64,000 nucleotides of DNA, taken from assembly GCA_963836605.1 (NCBI GenBank), contig CAWIKB010000009.1, positions 1 to 64,000 of the forward strand. The letters run 5' to 3'. The translations under genes and the position numbers were made by a program. The first letter of the stretch is position 1. Each line of letters opens with the position of its first letter. The notes beneath the pieces are model-generated. The model did no database searches and was not told the origin of the DNA. It saw only the letters and a list, made by a program, of their open reading frames with translations. This DNA comes from Bog-473 sp963836605 (GTDB taxonomy: Bacteria; Actinomycetota; Acidimicrobiia; Acidimicrobiales; RAAP-2). This document shows positions 8,609 through 16,726 of the stretch, one piece after another.

Positions 8609-9856
8609 GTGCGCACCACCACAGTCGTAATTGGCGCCGGCCACGGCGGACTCGCGATGAGCCGCTGCCTCTCCGAGCGGTCGATCGACCACATCGTCCT
8701 AGAGCGGAACGAGGTCGCCCACGCGTGGCGGCATGAGCGGTGGGATTCACTGCGGTTGCTTACCCCCAATTGGCAATGTCGACTTCCGGGCCACGCGTAC
8801 CAGGGGGATGATCCAGACGGCTACATGAGCGCGTTGGGAGTCGTCGAGTTCATCACCGAGTACGCTAAGTTGATCGCGGCGCCGGTAATGGGCGGCGTGA
8901 CTGTGACATCGGTGCGCCGTACCGGCGACGGCTTCGCGGTGTCGACCGACCAGGGCGAGTGGAGCTGCGCTACGGTCGTCCTGGCATCAGGGGCGTTCAA
9001 CGTGCCCCGCGTGCCGGCGTTCGCAGCAGCCGTGCCACCGGAAATCACGATGTTGACGCCGATGCAGTATCGCAACCCTAGTCAACTCGCCGCTGGCGCC
9101 GTGATGGTCGTCGGGGCCTCTGCGACCGGAGTGCAGATCGCCGCGGAGATTCGGCGCTCAGGGCGCGACGTCATCCTTGCTGTGGGCGAGCACGTACGTG
9201 GCCCGCGTGTGTACCGGGACAGAGACATCCATTGGTGGATGGAAGCGGCGGGCGTGCTCGATGAGCGTTACGACGAAGTAGACGACATCGTCAGAGCACG
9301 GCGCGTCCCATCCATGCAGCTTGCCGGCTCGGATGAACGGGCCGCATTCGACCTCAATGCACTCGCGAGCAACGGCATAAGGCTGGTTGGTCGACTTGCC
9401 GGCGTTAACGACGGTCAGGCGCAGTTTTCCGGTTCCTTACGAAATAAATGCGAGTTGGCCGACCTCAAGCTCGGACGCCTCCTCGACACCATCGACGAGT
9501 GGGCCACGGCCAATCGCATGGACGACTCGGTTCCGCCCCCCTACAGGTTCGAGCCGACAGTCGTGGATTCCTCGCCGCGTCTTGGACTCGACCTGAAGGG
9601 CGGTGAAATCGAAACCATCGTCTGGGCAACTGGTTTTCGGCCTGAATACTCATGGCTCGACGTCCCAGTGGTCGACGACAAGGGCATGATCCGGCACGAT
9701 GGAGGCGTCGTCGAGTCTCCGGGTATGTACCTGATCGGCAGCCCCTTCCTCCGGCGGCGCAAGTCGAGCTTCATGGACGGAGCGCGCCTCGATGCCGAAG
9801 AGCTGATCGGCGAGCTGAGTTCGTATCTCGACCGCTATGTGTCCCAGAGCCAGTAA
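8609..9856 (+). CDS. Flavin-containing monooxygenase / NAD(P)-binding oxidoreductase
   Basis: FAD- and NAD(P)H-dependent enzyme of the CzcO/FMO type, 415 residues, GTG start with GGAG upstream. FAD-binding glycine motif VVIGAGHGGLAMSRCL at the N-terminus, ERNEVAHAWRHERWDSLRLLTPNW typical of this group, and a second dinucleotide motif VVGASATGVQIAAEI near residue 168 for NADPH. The C-terminal ATGFRPEYSWLDVPVVD is the ATG motif of FMO-like enzymes. It closes the five-gene plus-strand group that begins with the P450, which suggests oxidative conversion of a small hydrophobic compound. Confidence 0.9.
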   Translation: MRTTTVVIGAGHGGLAMSRCLSERSIDHIVLERNEVAHAWRHERWDSLRLLTPNWQCRLPGHAYQGDDPDGYMSALGVVEFITEYAKLIAAPVMGGVTVTSVRRTGDGFAVSTDQGEWSCATVVLASGAFNVPRVPAFAAAVPPEITMLTPMQYRNPSQLAAGAVMVVGASATGVQIAAEIRRSGRDVILAVGEHVRGPRVYRDRDIHWWMEAAGVLDERYDEVDDIVRARRVPSMQLAGSDERAAFDLNALASNGIRLVGRLAGVNDGQAQFSGSLRNKCELADLKLGRLLDTIDEWATANRMDDSVPPPYRFEPTVVDSSPRLGLDLKGGEIETIVWATGFRPEYSWLDVPVVDDKGMIRHDGGVVESPGMYLIGSPFLRRRKSSFMDGARLDAEELIGELSSYLDRYVSQSQ

Positions 9857-10387
9857 ACGGGTGCCGATGAGAGTGCTCTAAGCACCAGGGGCACGCCGAT
9901 TCATTTCCGGGTTGGTGGAGGTTATGGGACTATGTTCGAACCCCTCTTGGCCCGTTGACCTGGGGCTCTGCAGCACGAAAACGTGAGCTGAGGCCAATTT
10001 CGACTACCAAGCTCTCTCCTCAAGGTCTGCTCCGGAAGTGATGGGACTATGTTCGAACCCCTGCCGGAAGAGCGTCTGGACGAGACCAGTTCCTCTGATT
10101 GGCCGAGGCCGCTGTGCTCCGTCGGGCTACCGGATTTCGCCAACGTTGCAACGCTCGACATGGTGAGTGCTAGCGAGAGTTGCATGCGCCCCGAACGATC
10201 GCACTTTCGGGCTAGGTCACTCAGCCTCTACGTGGGCAACCTCTTTGATCGAGGGCGAAGCAGAAACAGGATCCAGGCAAAGATCATGTTGGGAAGCTCG
10301 TACATGGCCAGACCGACCTGGTTGTACTTGCCGGGCGCGATCTTGGTGCTGAAGGACAAGTAGGAGTGGTCTCCCTCTGCGACCATG
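9857..10387. other. Intergenic stretch with a duplicated 22-bp word
   Basis: No convincing gene. A 22-bp identical direct repeat occurs at 9924-9945 and 10041-10062, beginning ATGGGACTATG and containing TTCGAACCCC, which superficially recalls a tRNA T-loop but does not fold as one. The short frames here lack family resemblance. The IS481/IS3-like element begins at the right edge. Confidence 0.5.
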
Positions 10388-11572
10388 CCTGTCGGTGCCA
10401 GAAACTCATCCGAGCGGAGGACCAGGACTTTCGCACTCGCTGGCGGAAGCACCAAGATGCCCCGCCCATGGCCCTTACCTTTCTCTACCGAGCGTTCTGT
10501 GGCGTCCTTCAGATCCTTCGCCGGCTCGGCAGGGATCGCACGCAGCTGGCTGTCGAAGTCGTCGTGTTGCGTCACGAGGTGACGGTCCTGCGTCGCCAGA
10601 TCTCTCGACCCTCCCTCCAGCCTGCGGATCGGGCCATCCTCTCGAGTCTGGCCCGGCTCGTCTCGAGAGCGCGTCGCCACGGGATTCTCGTTCAACCTGA
10701 GACGCTGCTGCGCTGGCACCGGGATCTGGTGCAGCGGCGCTGGACGTACCAGAAGGAGCCGGGTCGGCCATCACTGCCGGCGGGCACGGTGGCCCTCATC
10801 TGCCGGTTGGCGACCGACAACCCGACCTGGGGGTATCGACGAGTCCACGGCGAGCTCGCCACGATGGGCATCACCCTCGGGGCTTCGACCGTCTGGTCGA
10901 TCCTCGAGCGTCACGGCATCGATCCCGCCCCCAGGCGAACCGGGCCTACCTGGCAGGAGTTCTTGAAGGCCCAGGCCTCCACCATGGTGGCCTGTGACTT
11001 CTTCCACGTCGATACCGTGCTGTTTCGCCGCTTCTACGTGCTGGTCTTCATCGATCTGCACTCCCGGGTCGTCCATCTGGCGGGCATCACGAGCAATCCC
11101 GTTGCCGACTGGGTCACCCAGCAGGCCCGCAACCTCGTCTTTGGATGGACCGACCGAAGCCCTGCGATCAAGTTCTTGATTCGCGATCGGGACTGCAAGT
11201 TCACGTCGTCTTTTGACGAGGTGTTCCGATCTGAAGGCATCCGGATCGTCAAGACCCCGGTTCGAGTACCTCGGGCGAACGCGCTCTGCGAGAGGGTCAT
11301 CGGCACCCTTCGACGGGAATGCCTCGATCGAATCCTCATCCTTGGACGGCGTCACCTGGAGTCAGTGCTCGTCGAGTTCATCGACCACTACAACAAACAT
11401 CGCCCGCACCGCTCGCTCACCCAACGTTCTCCACGTTCCTGGGACTCAGATCCGGCACAGGTCTTCGATCCACAGCTGGCCCATCTGCGACGAGCAGATC
11501 GTCTGGGCGGCCTGATTCATGAGTACCGGATAGCCGCATGACCCGCTCAGATGAGTTTCGGGCACCCACAGG
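10388..11572 (+). mobile_element. IS481/IS3-like insertion sequence with terminal inverted repeats
   Basis: A complete element of about 1185 bp. The ends are 30-bp inverted repeats matching at 27 positions: left 10388-10417 begins CCTGTCGGTGCCAGAAACTC, right 11543-11572 reads on the complement CCTGTGGGTGCCCGAAACTC. It contains one integrase-type transposase. A target-site duplication is not obvious. Two remnants of relatives of this IS lie at 18283-18400 and 31744-32104. Confidence 0.85.
10468..11541 (+). CDS. Integrase-core (rve) transposase of the IS
   Basis: DDE/rve transposase of 357 residues. The ATG at 10468 matches the usual start of the family (MALTFLYRAFCGVLQILRRL); the longer frame reaches into the inverted repeat. 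Order: an N-terminal helical region (VVLRHEVTVLRRQ), an HTH-like segment (WGYRRVHGELATMGI), then the catalytic core with Asp in VACDFFHVDT, Asp in LIRDRDCKFTSSFDEVF and Glu in ANALCERVIGTLRREC. The C-terminus HLRRADRLGGLIHEYRIAA is the family ending also seen in two degraded copies. No frameshift, so the element may still be active. Confidence 0.93.
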   Translation: MALTFLYRAFCGVLQILRRLGRDRTQLAVEVVVLRHEVTVLRRQISRPSLQPADRAILSSLARLVSRARRHGILVQPETLLRWHRDLVQRRWTYQKEPGRPSLPAGTVALICRLATDNPTWGYRRVHGELATMGITLGASTVWSILERHGIDPAPRRTGPTWQEFLKAQASTMVACDFFHVDTVLFRRFYVLVFIDLHSRVVHLAGITSNPVADWVTQQARNLVFGWTDRSPAIKFLIRDRDCKFTSSFDEVFRSEGIRIVKTPVRVPRANALCERVIGTLRRECLDRILILGRRHLESVLVEFIDHYNKHRPHRSLTQRSPRSWDSDPAQVFDPQLAHLRRADRLGGLIHEYRIAA

Positions 11573-11707
11573 TGATCGACTGGACGCCGGTTGCCGGGAT
11601 CCATGACGTGACTCCAGAGCGCCGAATCGGTGGGGCACACTCCGGCACCGGTGCCGCAGCCCAACCCGCCGACCTTCTAAACCCACGGTGCCAGCTCCCG
11701 AGGAGAT

Positions 11708-12733
11708 TCACGTTGTGCAGTCAATGATGAGCTTCATCGGCGGTTCAGCGAGGACGACGAGAGCGTCGCTGCGTGGAATAACCGCTGAGGTGACGAACGA
11801 TGGATCGAAGCCGTCAGAGACCAAATCGAGGATCACCGGGATCGCTGGCCGCACATGGGCCCGGCCGGTGTGCAACGTGCAGCACCGCGAGTACATGGAG
11901 AACATCGGTACGGGTGGATCTTCGAAGTACACCGACGGGCTGGTGCAGGTACCGTCGAACGCGGTGCTGTTGAGTGCGCATCGCAAGCCCTCCGGCGTAC
12001 CGCTGGCATCGACCGTGATCGGGAAGGCACCGGCCTTTTGAGGTGGCGCGCCTTCGATTACCTCAGCACCGAGCGCCGTTGCGATGGCGAGGCGGTCGGA
12101 ATCGTGGTCGAGATAGGTAACGCGCGCCGATCCCAGGAACACGGCGAGCCCCGTGGCGTAGAGACCGATCGAGTTGGGCCCGGCGTCGCCGCCAACCACC
12201 AATACTTCAGCGCCGGGGTCGGCCGCCAGTTGCGGGCCGACGGTGCGCCAGCCGTCGGGAATGTTGTCGCTGGCGCTGGCAATGGCCAATGGGTCGATGC
12301 CAAGTGGGACCCTGACAAGCATGGCGTCAGCGTGGGGGACAGCGATGACGTCGGCGAGGAATCCTCCCCATTCGAGCCCTCCCATGCCGCCGAGACCGTA
12401 GGTCGAGAGCCGAGGGTGCGATGAGCAGTTGCCAGTGCGTCCTCGTCGGCAAGGCCCACAGGCGCCACACGAAATCTGGAACGGCACCACGGCCCGGTCA
12501 CCGGGCGTGACCGATGTCACCTCCTCGCCGATTTCGACGACCTCGACCACTCCTTCGTGCCCAAACGGATAGGGCCCGGGGAGGGGGAATCTTCCTCTGA
12601 GCACCCCGACGTCGAGATCGCAGGTCGCCACGGCGACGGGTCGGACCAACGCCGCGCCAGGTGGCGGCGATGCCAGGTCTTCCACCTCCTCCCAGAACAC
12701 CCGTGCCGTACCCTCAAGCATGAGTCGTTGCAC
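11708..12733 (-). CDS. Zinc-type alcohol dehydrogenase-like protein (MDR family)
   Basis: Medium-chain dehydrogenase/reductase of 341 residues. Catalytic-zinc region: Cys in ATCDLDVG and the GHEGVVEVVEIG motif; structural zinc from the four cysteines in ISCGACGPCRRGRTGNC. The nucleotide-binding fold shows VLVVGGDAGPNSIGLYA where GxGxxG is usual, and LDHDSDRLAIATALGAEVI. Unlike most members it has GGDAGP instead of GAGPVG, as in a subgroup of actinobacterial ADHs. Alone between the IS and the MDMPI gene; substrate unknown. Confidence 0.88.
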   Translation of the reverse strand: MQRLMLEGTARVFWEEVEDLASPPPGAALVRPVAVATCDLDVGVLRGRFPLPGPYPFGHEGVVEVVEIGEEVTSVTPGDRAVVPFQISCGACGPCRRGRTGNCSSHPRLSTYGLGGMGGLEWGGFLADVIAVPHADAMLVRVPLGIDPLAIASASDNIPDGWRTVGPQLAADPGAEVLVVGGDAGPNSIGLYATGLAVFLGSARVTYLDHDSDRLAIATALGAEVIEGAPPQKAGAFPITVDASGTPEGLRCALNSTAFDGTCTSPSVYFEDPPVPMFSMYSRCCTLHTGRAHVRPAIPVILDLVSDGFDPSFVTSAVIPRSDALVVLAEPPMKLIIDCTT

Positions 12734-12838
12734 AGGACCTCCTCACGGAACGAGGGAATGATACCGGTAGGAACCGCGTGCCCAACGGGGGAGCGGAGTC
12801 CTCACATCGACGACTTTGGTTGCCAGTTCAGTGGGATC

Positions 12839-12876
12839 GCCGCCCGCCGCCCGCCGCCCGCCGCCCGCCGCCGGCT
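12839..12876. repeat. 7-bp tandem repeat CCGCCCG
   Basis: About five copies of a 7-bp GC-rich unit lie in the gap between the alcohol dehydrogenase start (12733) and the end of the next gene (13010). It is not in a convincing coding frame; probably a slippage-prone microsatellite. The rest of this gap shows nothing recognisable. Confidence 0.7.
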
Positions 12877-13009
12877 GACGACCCGACGGCAAAGCGGTCA
12901 GCGTTATAGGGCGACCCTCACAGGCGCCCACGGTCAACCAGCGCCCTAACAGTCGCTCCTTGACCGGCCACCGGGACGTCTGACCTCACATGGGCGGAAC
13001 GAGCTCCGA

Positions 13010-13762
13010 TCACCGATCCATTCCCCCAACTTCGCCGGACACCTCCACACCGGCAGCATCAGATGCGGAAATCCGCCCCCAGACAATGAGAAGCAGTTGT
13101 TCGGCAGTTCCACAGATCCGTACCGATGCGTCGCGTGGCTCACAGCTCACACTTCTTTCTCCCGGCCTTGAGAGGTCAAGCCACCACCGATCACTTCGAT
13201 CCCTGCATTCGAAGCTCATCGTCGGCCCGGCCGGGACATCTCGCCCAGCCCGTGACGCGGCAACGAAGACGTCGAGGTATTCGTCAATCCCGTCCGCGGC
13301 GACGTCGGATGCGATCGAGGGTTCCTTGCCGGTCGCCGCATCGGTATCCCAACGGTGGACGACGGCTTCGAGTGCCATGCGACGGGCCCACCAGCCAACA
13401 CGGCGCCCAGGCTCGAACCACGACCAACATTCGTCGTCGGCGGGGACGCTTGACAGTTGCTCGAGTAGTGAAGCAGTGCCCGAGCGCCACCAATCGACAA
13501 ACTCGGGAGAGTCCTTCGGAGGCGTTTGAAGGTCAGCGAACAGACCAAAGTCGGCGTCGGGCCGTTCGCTAATAATCTCTGCCACCACATGATGCGTCCC
13601 TGCCACGTGTCGGGCCACCGTGGCGACCGTCCAGCGGTCGGACCACGGAACCGTTGCCCGTCGCTCGAGTTCGTACGCGCTGACGATGCGGGAAGATTCG
13701 TCCGCAATGATGGAGACATAATCGAGTGTCACGTCAGGGCTGCCCCCTCGAAGGGTCCTCAT
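13010..13762 (-). CDS. Maleylpyruvate isomerase N-terminal/DinB-like protein (TIGR03083 type)
   Basis: Protein of the mycothiol-dependent maleylpyruvate isomerase superfamily, 250 residues (240 if the GTG at 13732 is used, which fits the family start TLDYVSIIADES). Seen: WTVATVARHVAGTHHVV with the first metal-binding His, and RRMALEAVVHRWDTDAATG with HRWD supplying the other ligands. The C-terminal half (CRDRSDRWWLDL, ASVRICGTAEQLLLIVWGR) is the SCP2-like domain common to this group. Such proteins are abundant in actinobacteria and probably act in mycothiol chemistry; the substrate is unknown. Divergent from a TetR gene. Confidence 0.88.
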   Translation of the reverse strand: MRTLRGGSPDVTLDYVSIIADESSRIVSAYELERRATVPWSDRWTVATVARHVAGTHHVVAEIISERPDADFGLFADLQTPPKDSPEFVDWWRSGTASLLEQLSSVPADDECWSWFEPGRRVGWWARRMALEAVVHRWDTDAATGKEPSIASDVAADGIDEYLDVFVAASRAGRDVPAGPTMSFECRDRSDRWWLDLSRPGERSVSCEPRDASVRICGTAEQLLLIVWGRISASDAAGVEVSGEVGGMDR

Positions 13763-13784
13763 TAATATTACGAGTGTTATAGTA
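13763..13784. promoter_or_regulatory. Putative TetR operator in divergent promoter
   Basis: An AT-rich imperfect dyad, TAATATTAC-GAGT-GTTATAGTA (arms match at 7 of 9), lies directly upstream of the MDMPI-like gene and 60 bp before the tetR start. Its location suits a divergent operator-promoter bound by the adjacent TetR protein. Inference only. Confidence 0.4.
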
Positions 13785-13843
13785 AAGGACGTGCCCTGTC
13801 GTCAAGCGAAGCCGACGCGATTGCCCTGCCAGGACCTTGGTCG

Positions 13844-14407
13844 GTGATGGCTCGCCCTCCCGACCCGAAGCGCCGACAGGAACTTCTTGATCGCTCGGTT
13901 GACTACGTCGTGGCCAACGGCCTCTCCGACCTGTCGCTGCGGCCCTTGGCCGCGGCGCTCGGTACGCAGGCCCCGGTCCTGCTCCATCATTTCGGGACGA
14001 AGGAGCACCTTGTCGTGGAGATCCTTGGCTCCGTGCGCGATCGATTGCGATCCCTTGGGCGGACCGCCGAGGCGCAGAATCCCCGCTCGGGGCTCGGAGC
14101 GGTGTGGACGTGGGTGTCTCACCCCGACCAAGGACCGCTGATGCGGCTCTCCTTCGAGGCGTACGGGCTCGCGCTTCGCCACCCGGACCGATACCCGGGT
14201 TTCATCGACCATGCGATCCATGACTGGCTCGATGAGCCCCTGGCCGCCATAGACGACGTCTCAGCCACACTCGCAATCGCCACCGTCACTGGCCTAGTGC
14301 TTGACCTGTTGACGACAGGGGACCGAGTCCGAGTCGAAGAAGCAATGGAGAGGTTCCACCTCATTCTTCGCGCGCACGCCGACCAAAGTGCGATCGTGTC
14401 GCGATAG
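13844..14407 (+). CDS. TetR family transcriptional regulator
   Basis: TetR-like regulator of 187 residues; GTG at 13844 and ATG at 13847 are both possible starts. The HTH covers about residues 10-55 (RRQELLDRSVDYVVANGLSDLSLRPLAAALGTQAPVLLHHFGTKEHL). The C-terminal ligand domain resembles the TetR_C_6-like group (GPLMRLSFEAYGLALRHPDRY). Divergent from the MDMPI-like gene, which it probably controls through the dyad between them. Confidence 0.88.
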   Translation: MMARPPDPKRRQELLDRSVDYVVANGLSDLSLRPLAAALGTQAPVLLHHFGTKEHLVVEILGSVRDRLRSLGRTAEAQNPRSGLGAVWTWVSHPDQGPLMRLSFEAYGLALRHPDRYPGFIDHAIHDWLDEPLAAIDDVSATLAIATVTGLVLDLLTTGDRVRVEEAMERFHLILRAHADQSAIVSR

Positions 14408-14473
14408 GCAACCGAGGCGGCTGGATCAGTGGGTGATCGGATGACGGTCCATAGGGCCTGCAATCACTCGGGA

Positions 14474-14957
14474 TCACCGAATCCATCCGTGATGCATTCG
14501 GATGGGCGTCCCGGCCCGCCGAAACTCCCGGCCGAGCGTCCGTTCATGGACCCCGAACTTCACAGCGACAGTGACGAGCGACAACCCCTCCGCATAGCGC
14601 TTCGATGCTTTGGCGACCAGGGAATCGGTCATCTTGCGGACGATGCGGCGCCCGGGGAACGCCCTGCTGGTCGAGGTGGTGGATCACGGTTGTGCGGTTG
14701 ACCCGGAATTGACACCCCAGAGCATCGACCGACGCCCCCGCCTCGTAGAGGTGCGTAAGTTCATCGATGACACTCGGAGACAGCCGCCCCTGCACAGGGT
14801 TGAAAGCTGTCCCTTTTCTTCCAGATCGCCCGCTTCGGGCGGATTGGAGGAGCACTTCGCGGCCTTCGTGGTCGTTCGTATGAGTGGGGAGTACCACGTC
14901 CTCTCTGGTCAGACTCAGATTCGAGCGTCTCGGAGGGGGGGTTGAAAGCCGTCCCAT
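14474..14957 (-). pseudogene. Double helix-turn-helix DNA-binding protein, frameshifted
   Basis: Two HTH segments can be read. The first frame gives GRLSPSVIDELTHLYEAGASVDALGCQFRVNRTTVIHHL; a second frame then gives MTDSLVAKASKRYAEGLSLVTVAVKFGVHERTLGREF and ends at 14474. The shift lies at the CCCGGGG tract (14653-14659). This tandem Hin/resolvase-like HTH arrangement is common in actinobacterial mobile regions, often next to serine recombinases, but no catalytic domain is present here. The role is unknown; broken unless the shift is a sequencing error. Confidence 0.6.
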
Positions 14958-15013
14958 AAGGTCGACCTAGCGGGACTCCGACCTCGCTCGGCGGTAGTAG
15001 CTGAGCAAACCAG

Positions 15014-15051
15014 CCATTTCAGTCGTCCTAGTCCATTTCAGTCGTCCTAGT
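15014..15051. repeat. 19-bp tandem duplication
   Basis: Two perfect adjacent copies of CCATTTCAGTCGTCCTAGT. The second copy contains the TetR stop codon (15047-15049), so the duplication was made at the end of that gene. Confidence 0.9.
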
Positions 15052-15532
15052 CGTGGTCCTGGCCGAAGGTGGAGCGGAGGGCACGCAATCCCATGGATGT
15101 GGCACGAACGAAGTCCTCGTCACGGTCCGGAATGCCCTGATCGAGCCATGTCAGTGTGGCCTCGATGAGCCAACCAAATAGGACTTCCGAGCGCCACACG
15201 TCAAAGAGTTGGTCACCTGAGTCGAGCGCGGTCAGCCGGCGCACCACGGCCGCGGCGACAGATCGAAGCTGGGCCGCGTAGTCAGCAAACCGCGGCTCAC
15301 GCGCAGCATGGCGCCACAGGAGCGTGAAGCCCTCAGGATCCTGCCGGGCCACGGTCAAGAGGGTGCGCGGCCCCAGCCCGCTCCGACTCGGTTCGGCCAG
15401 TTCGCTGCGGAGCTCCTGGCCAAGCTCCTCGAACACTTCCTGAAGAATCTCGCGGTAGAGCTCCTCTTTTGAACCAAAGTGCCGGTAGATGATGAGTTTC
15501 GTGACGCCGCACGCGGCTGCCACGTCCTCCAT
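15047..15532 (-). CDS. TetR family regulator, start codon uncertain
   Basis: TetR-type regulator. The first ATG (15532) gives 161 residues but begins in the middle of the HTH (MEDVAAACGVTKLIIYRHFGSKEELY). The frame stays open upstream to 15655 and reads KLLPRVERRASILRGASRAFASTGFTNTS, exactly the expected N-terminal helix, yet contains no ATG, GTG or TTG. So the true protein probably starts near 15630 at a non-canonical codon or a base is wrong. The C-terminal domain is a normal TetR ligand fold. Divergent from the ferritin-like/LLM operon, with a strong palindrome between them. Confidence 0.82.
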   Translation of the reverse strand: MEDVAAACGVTKLIIYRHFGSKEELYREILQEVFEELGQELRSELAEPSRSGLGPRTLLTVARQDPEGFTLLWRHAAREPRFADYAAQLRSVAAAVVRRLTALDSGDQLFDVWRSEVLFGWLIEATLTWLDQGIPDRDEDFVRATSMGLRALRSTFGQDHD

Positions 15533-15629
15533 CGATGTGTTGGTGAAGCCCGTCGAAGCAAAGGCACGAGACGCACCCCGCAGAATGGAGGCCCGTCGTT
15601 CGACGCGGGGGAGGAGTTTGCTCTGGACT

Positions 15630-15663
15630 TGTATACCTGAAAGTATACACTTTTAGGTATACA
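15630..15663. promoter_or_regulatory. Palindromic operator with three GTATAC boxes
   Basis: Perfect 9-bp inverted repeat TGTATACCT (15630-15638) / AGGTATACA (15655-15663), with a third GTATAC at 15643-15648 at the centre. GTATAC boxes lie at 15631, 15643 and 15657. It sits between the divergent TetR gene and the ferritin-like gene, 30 bp before the latter's start, so TetR binding here would block transcription of the operon and of tetR itself. Confidence 0.75.
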
Positions 15664-15691
15664 CCGAGGATGGTCGTGAGGAGGTGCTTTC

Positions 15692-16726
15692 ATGGGCACG
15701 TTACAAGTCGGGTTCACCGAAGCCGAGTTGCTCGCAGATGTACCGGTCAGCGAACCCCTGGTTGCGGGTGGCGTCCGCTGCCACGGCGGTTTCAGTCAAG
15801 ACGGCAGGTATGTCTCGCCTCGCACCAAGTACCGAGTACCGGCGATTGCGGCGTGGGGTGAGCAGAACTGTGAACGCTTCGCGACCCAATTGATCGACGC
15901 GCCTCTCGAGCGCTGGGAGCGATCGTTTCCCAATGCGGAGCAAGCCCGCTTCCTCATTCGAATCGGGGTGCCCGAGCCGCTGATAGCAACGCTGACGCGC
16001 ATCGGTACGGTAGAGGGTTACGGCGCCAACATTCGCCTCCTCAAACCAAAGAACCTGCAATGGCATTTCGTCGAGGACATCGTCGGCACGGCCATTGACC
16101 ATCTGGGTGGTGGACTCTTCGAGGCGCACGGCCGAGACGAGGCAGGTTGGGACGTGGAAGCTGGTCACCGGGACATGTGGTTTGCCGCACGCGACACAGC
16201 CTTCGAGATGCCCGCTCAGGAACTGGACATTCAGGCCATGTTGGCCCGCATGGGCTTCGGCCAGTCCGGATCCGGCGGCCAAGCTGACCGGCTGCTGCCC
16301 AGCGACGTTTCAGCAGAACTCGAAATGATGGTGAGACTCATGGTGCGTGTTCTCTTTATTGAGATCTCGGCTTTTCATACCTTCGCCTGGGCTGAGGAGT
16401 GGATGTCCGACACCGATCTCATTGGTGATGAGGGCGAGGCGGCCCGTCTCGTCTCCTACATCCGGGCCGACGAGACACCCCATGTGGACTACCTCCGTAC
16501 TGCACTGTCCGAAATGCGGGACCGTACCTGGGTGGGAGACAGCGGAAGGCACTACTCCGGCACCGACATGATCGGTCGGATTTGGGAGCCACTGCTGGCG
16601 CAGAGCCTCGGCCCAGGTCGCAATGAAGGTCGTCGAGCCGCACTAGGCGAGGTCGAATATTGGTGTGGCAAGCAACGCAATGGGTCGGACATCTTGGCGG
16701 AGTTCCACTCGCTTGGTGACGCATGA
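15692..16726 (+). CDS. Conserved protein with ferritin-like diiron signature
   Basis: Protein of 344 residues that I do not recognise by name. Two histidine/glutamate pairs suggest a ferritin-like metal site: LFIEISAFHTFAWAEEWMSD (about residue 220) and RADETPHVDYLRTAL (about residue 265); an earlier pair may be NLQWHFVEDIVGTAIDHLGGG. No signal peptide or membrane span. The stop overlaps the ATG of the luciferase-like gene (ATGA), so the two are co-translated and may form one oxygen-dependent pathway. Expression is probably under the divergent TetR. A diiron oxygenase role is inference. Confidence 0.7.
   Translation: MGTLQVGFTEAELLADVPVSEPLVAGGVRCHGGFSQDGRYVSPRTKYRVPAIAAWGEQNCERFATQLIDAPLERWERSFPNAEQARFLIRIGVPEPLIATLTRIGTVEGYGANIRLLKPKNLQWHFVEDIVGTAIDHLGGGLFEAHGRDEAGWDVEAGHRDMWFAARDTAFEMPAQELDIQAMLARMGFGQSGSGGQADRLLPSDVSAELEMMVRLMVRVLFIEISAFHTFAWAEEWMSDTDLIGDEGEAARLVSYIRADETPHVDYLRTALSEMRDRTWVGDSGRHYSGTDMIGRIWEPLLAQSLGPGRNEGRRAALGEVEYWCGKQRNGSDILAEFHSLGDA

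Noticed and set aside
9931..9950. Possible tRNA T-loop fragment (TTCGAACCCC)
   Set aside because: The flanking bases do not form a T-stem and no acceptor stem follows, unlike the true tRNA-Ala fragment at 39401.
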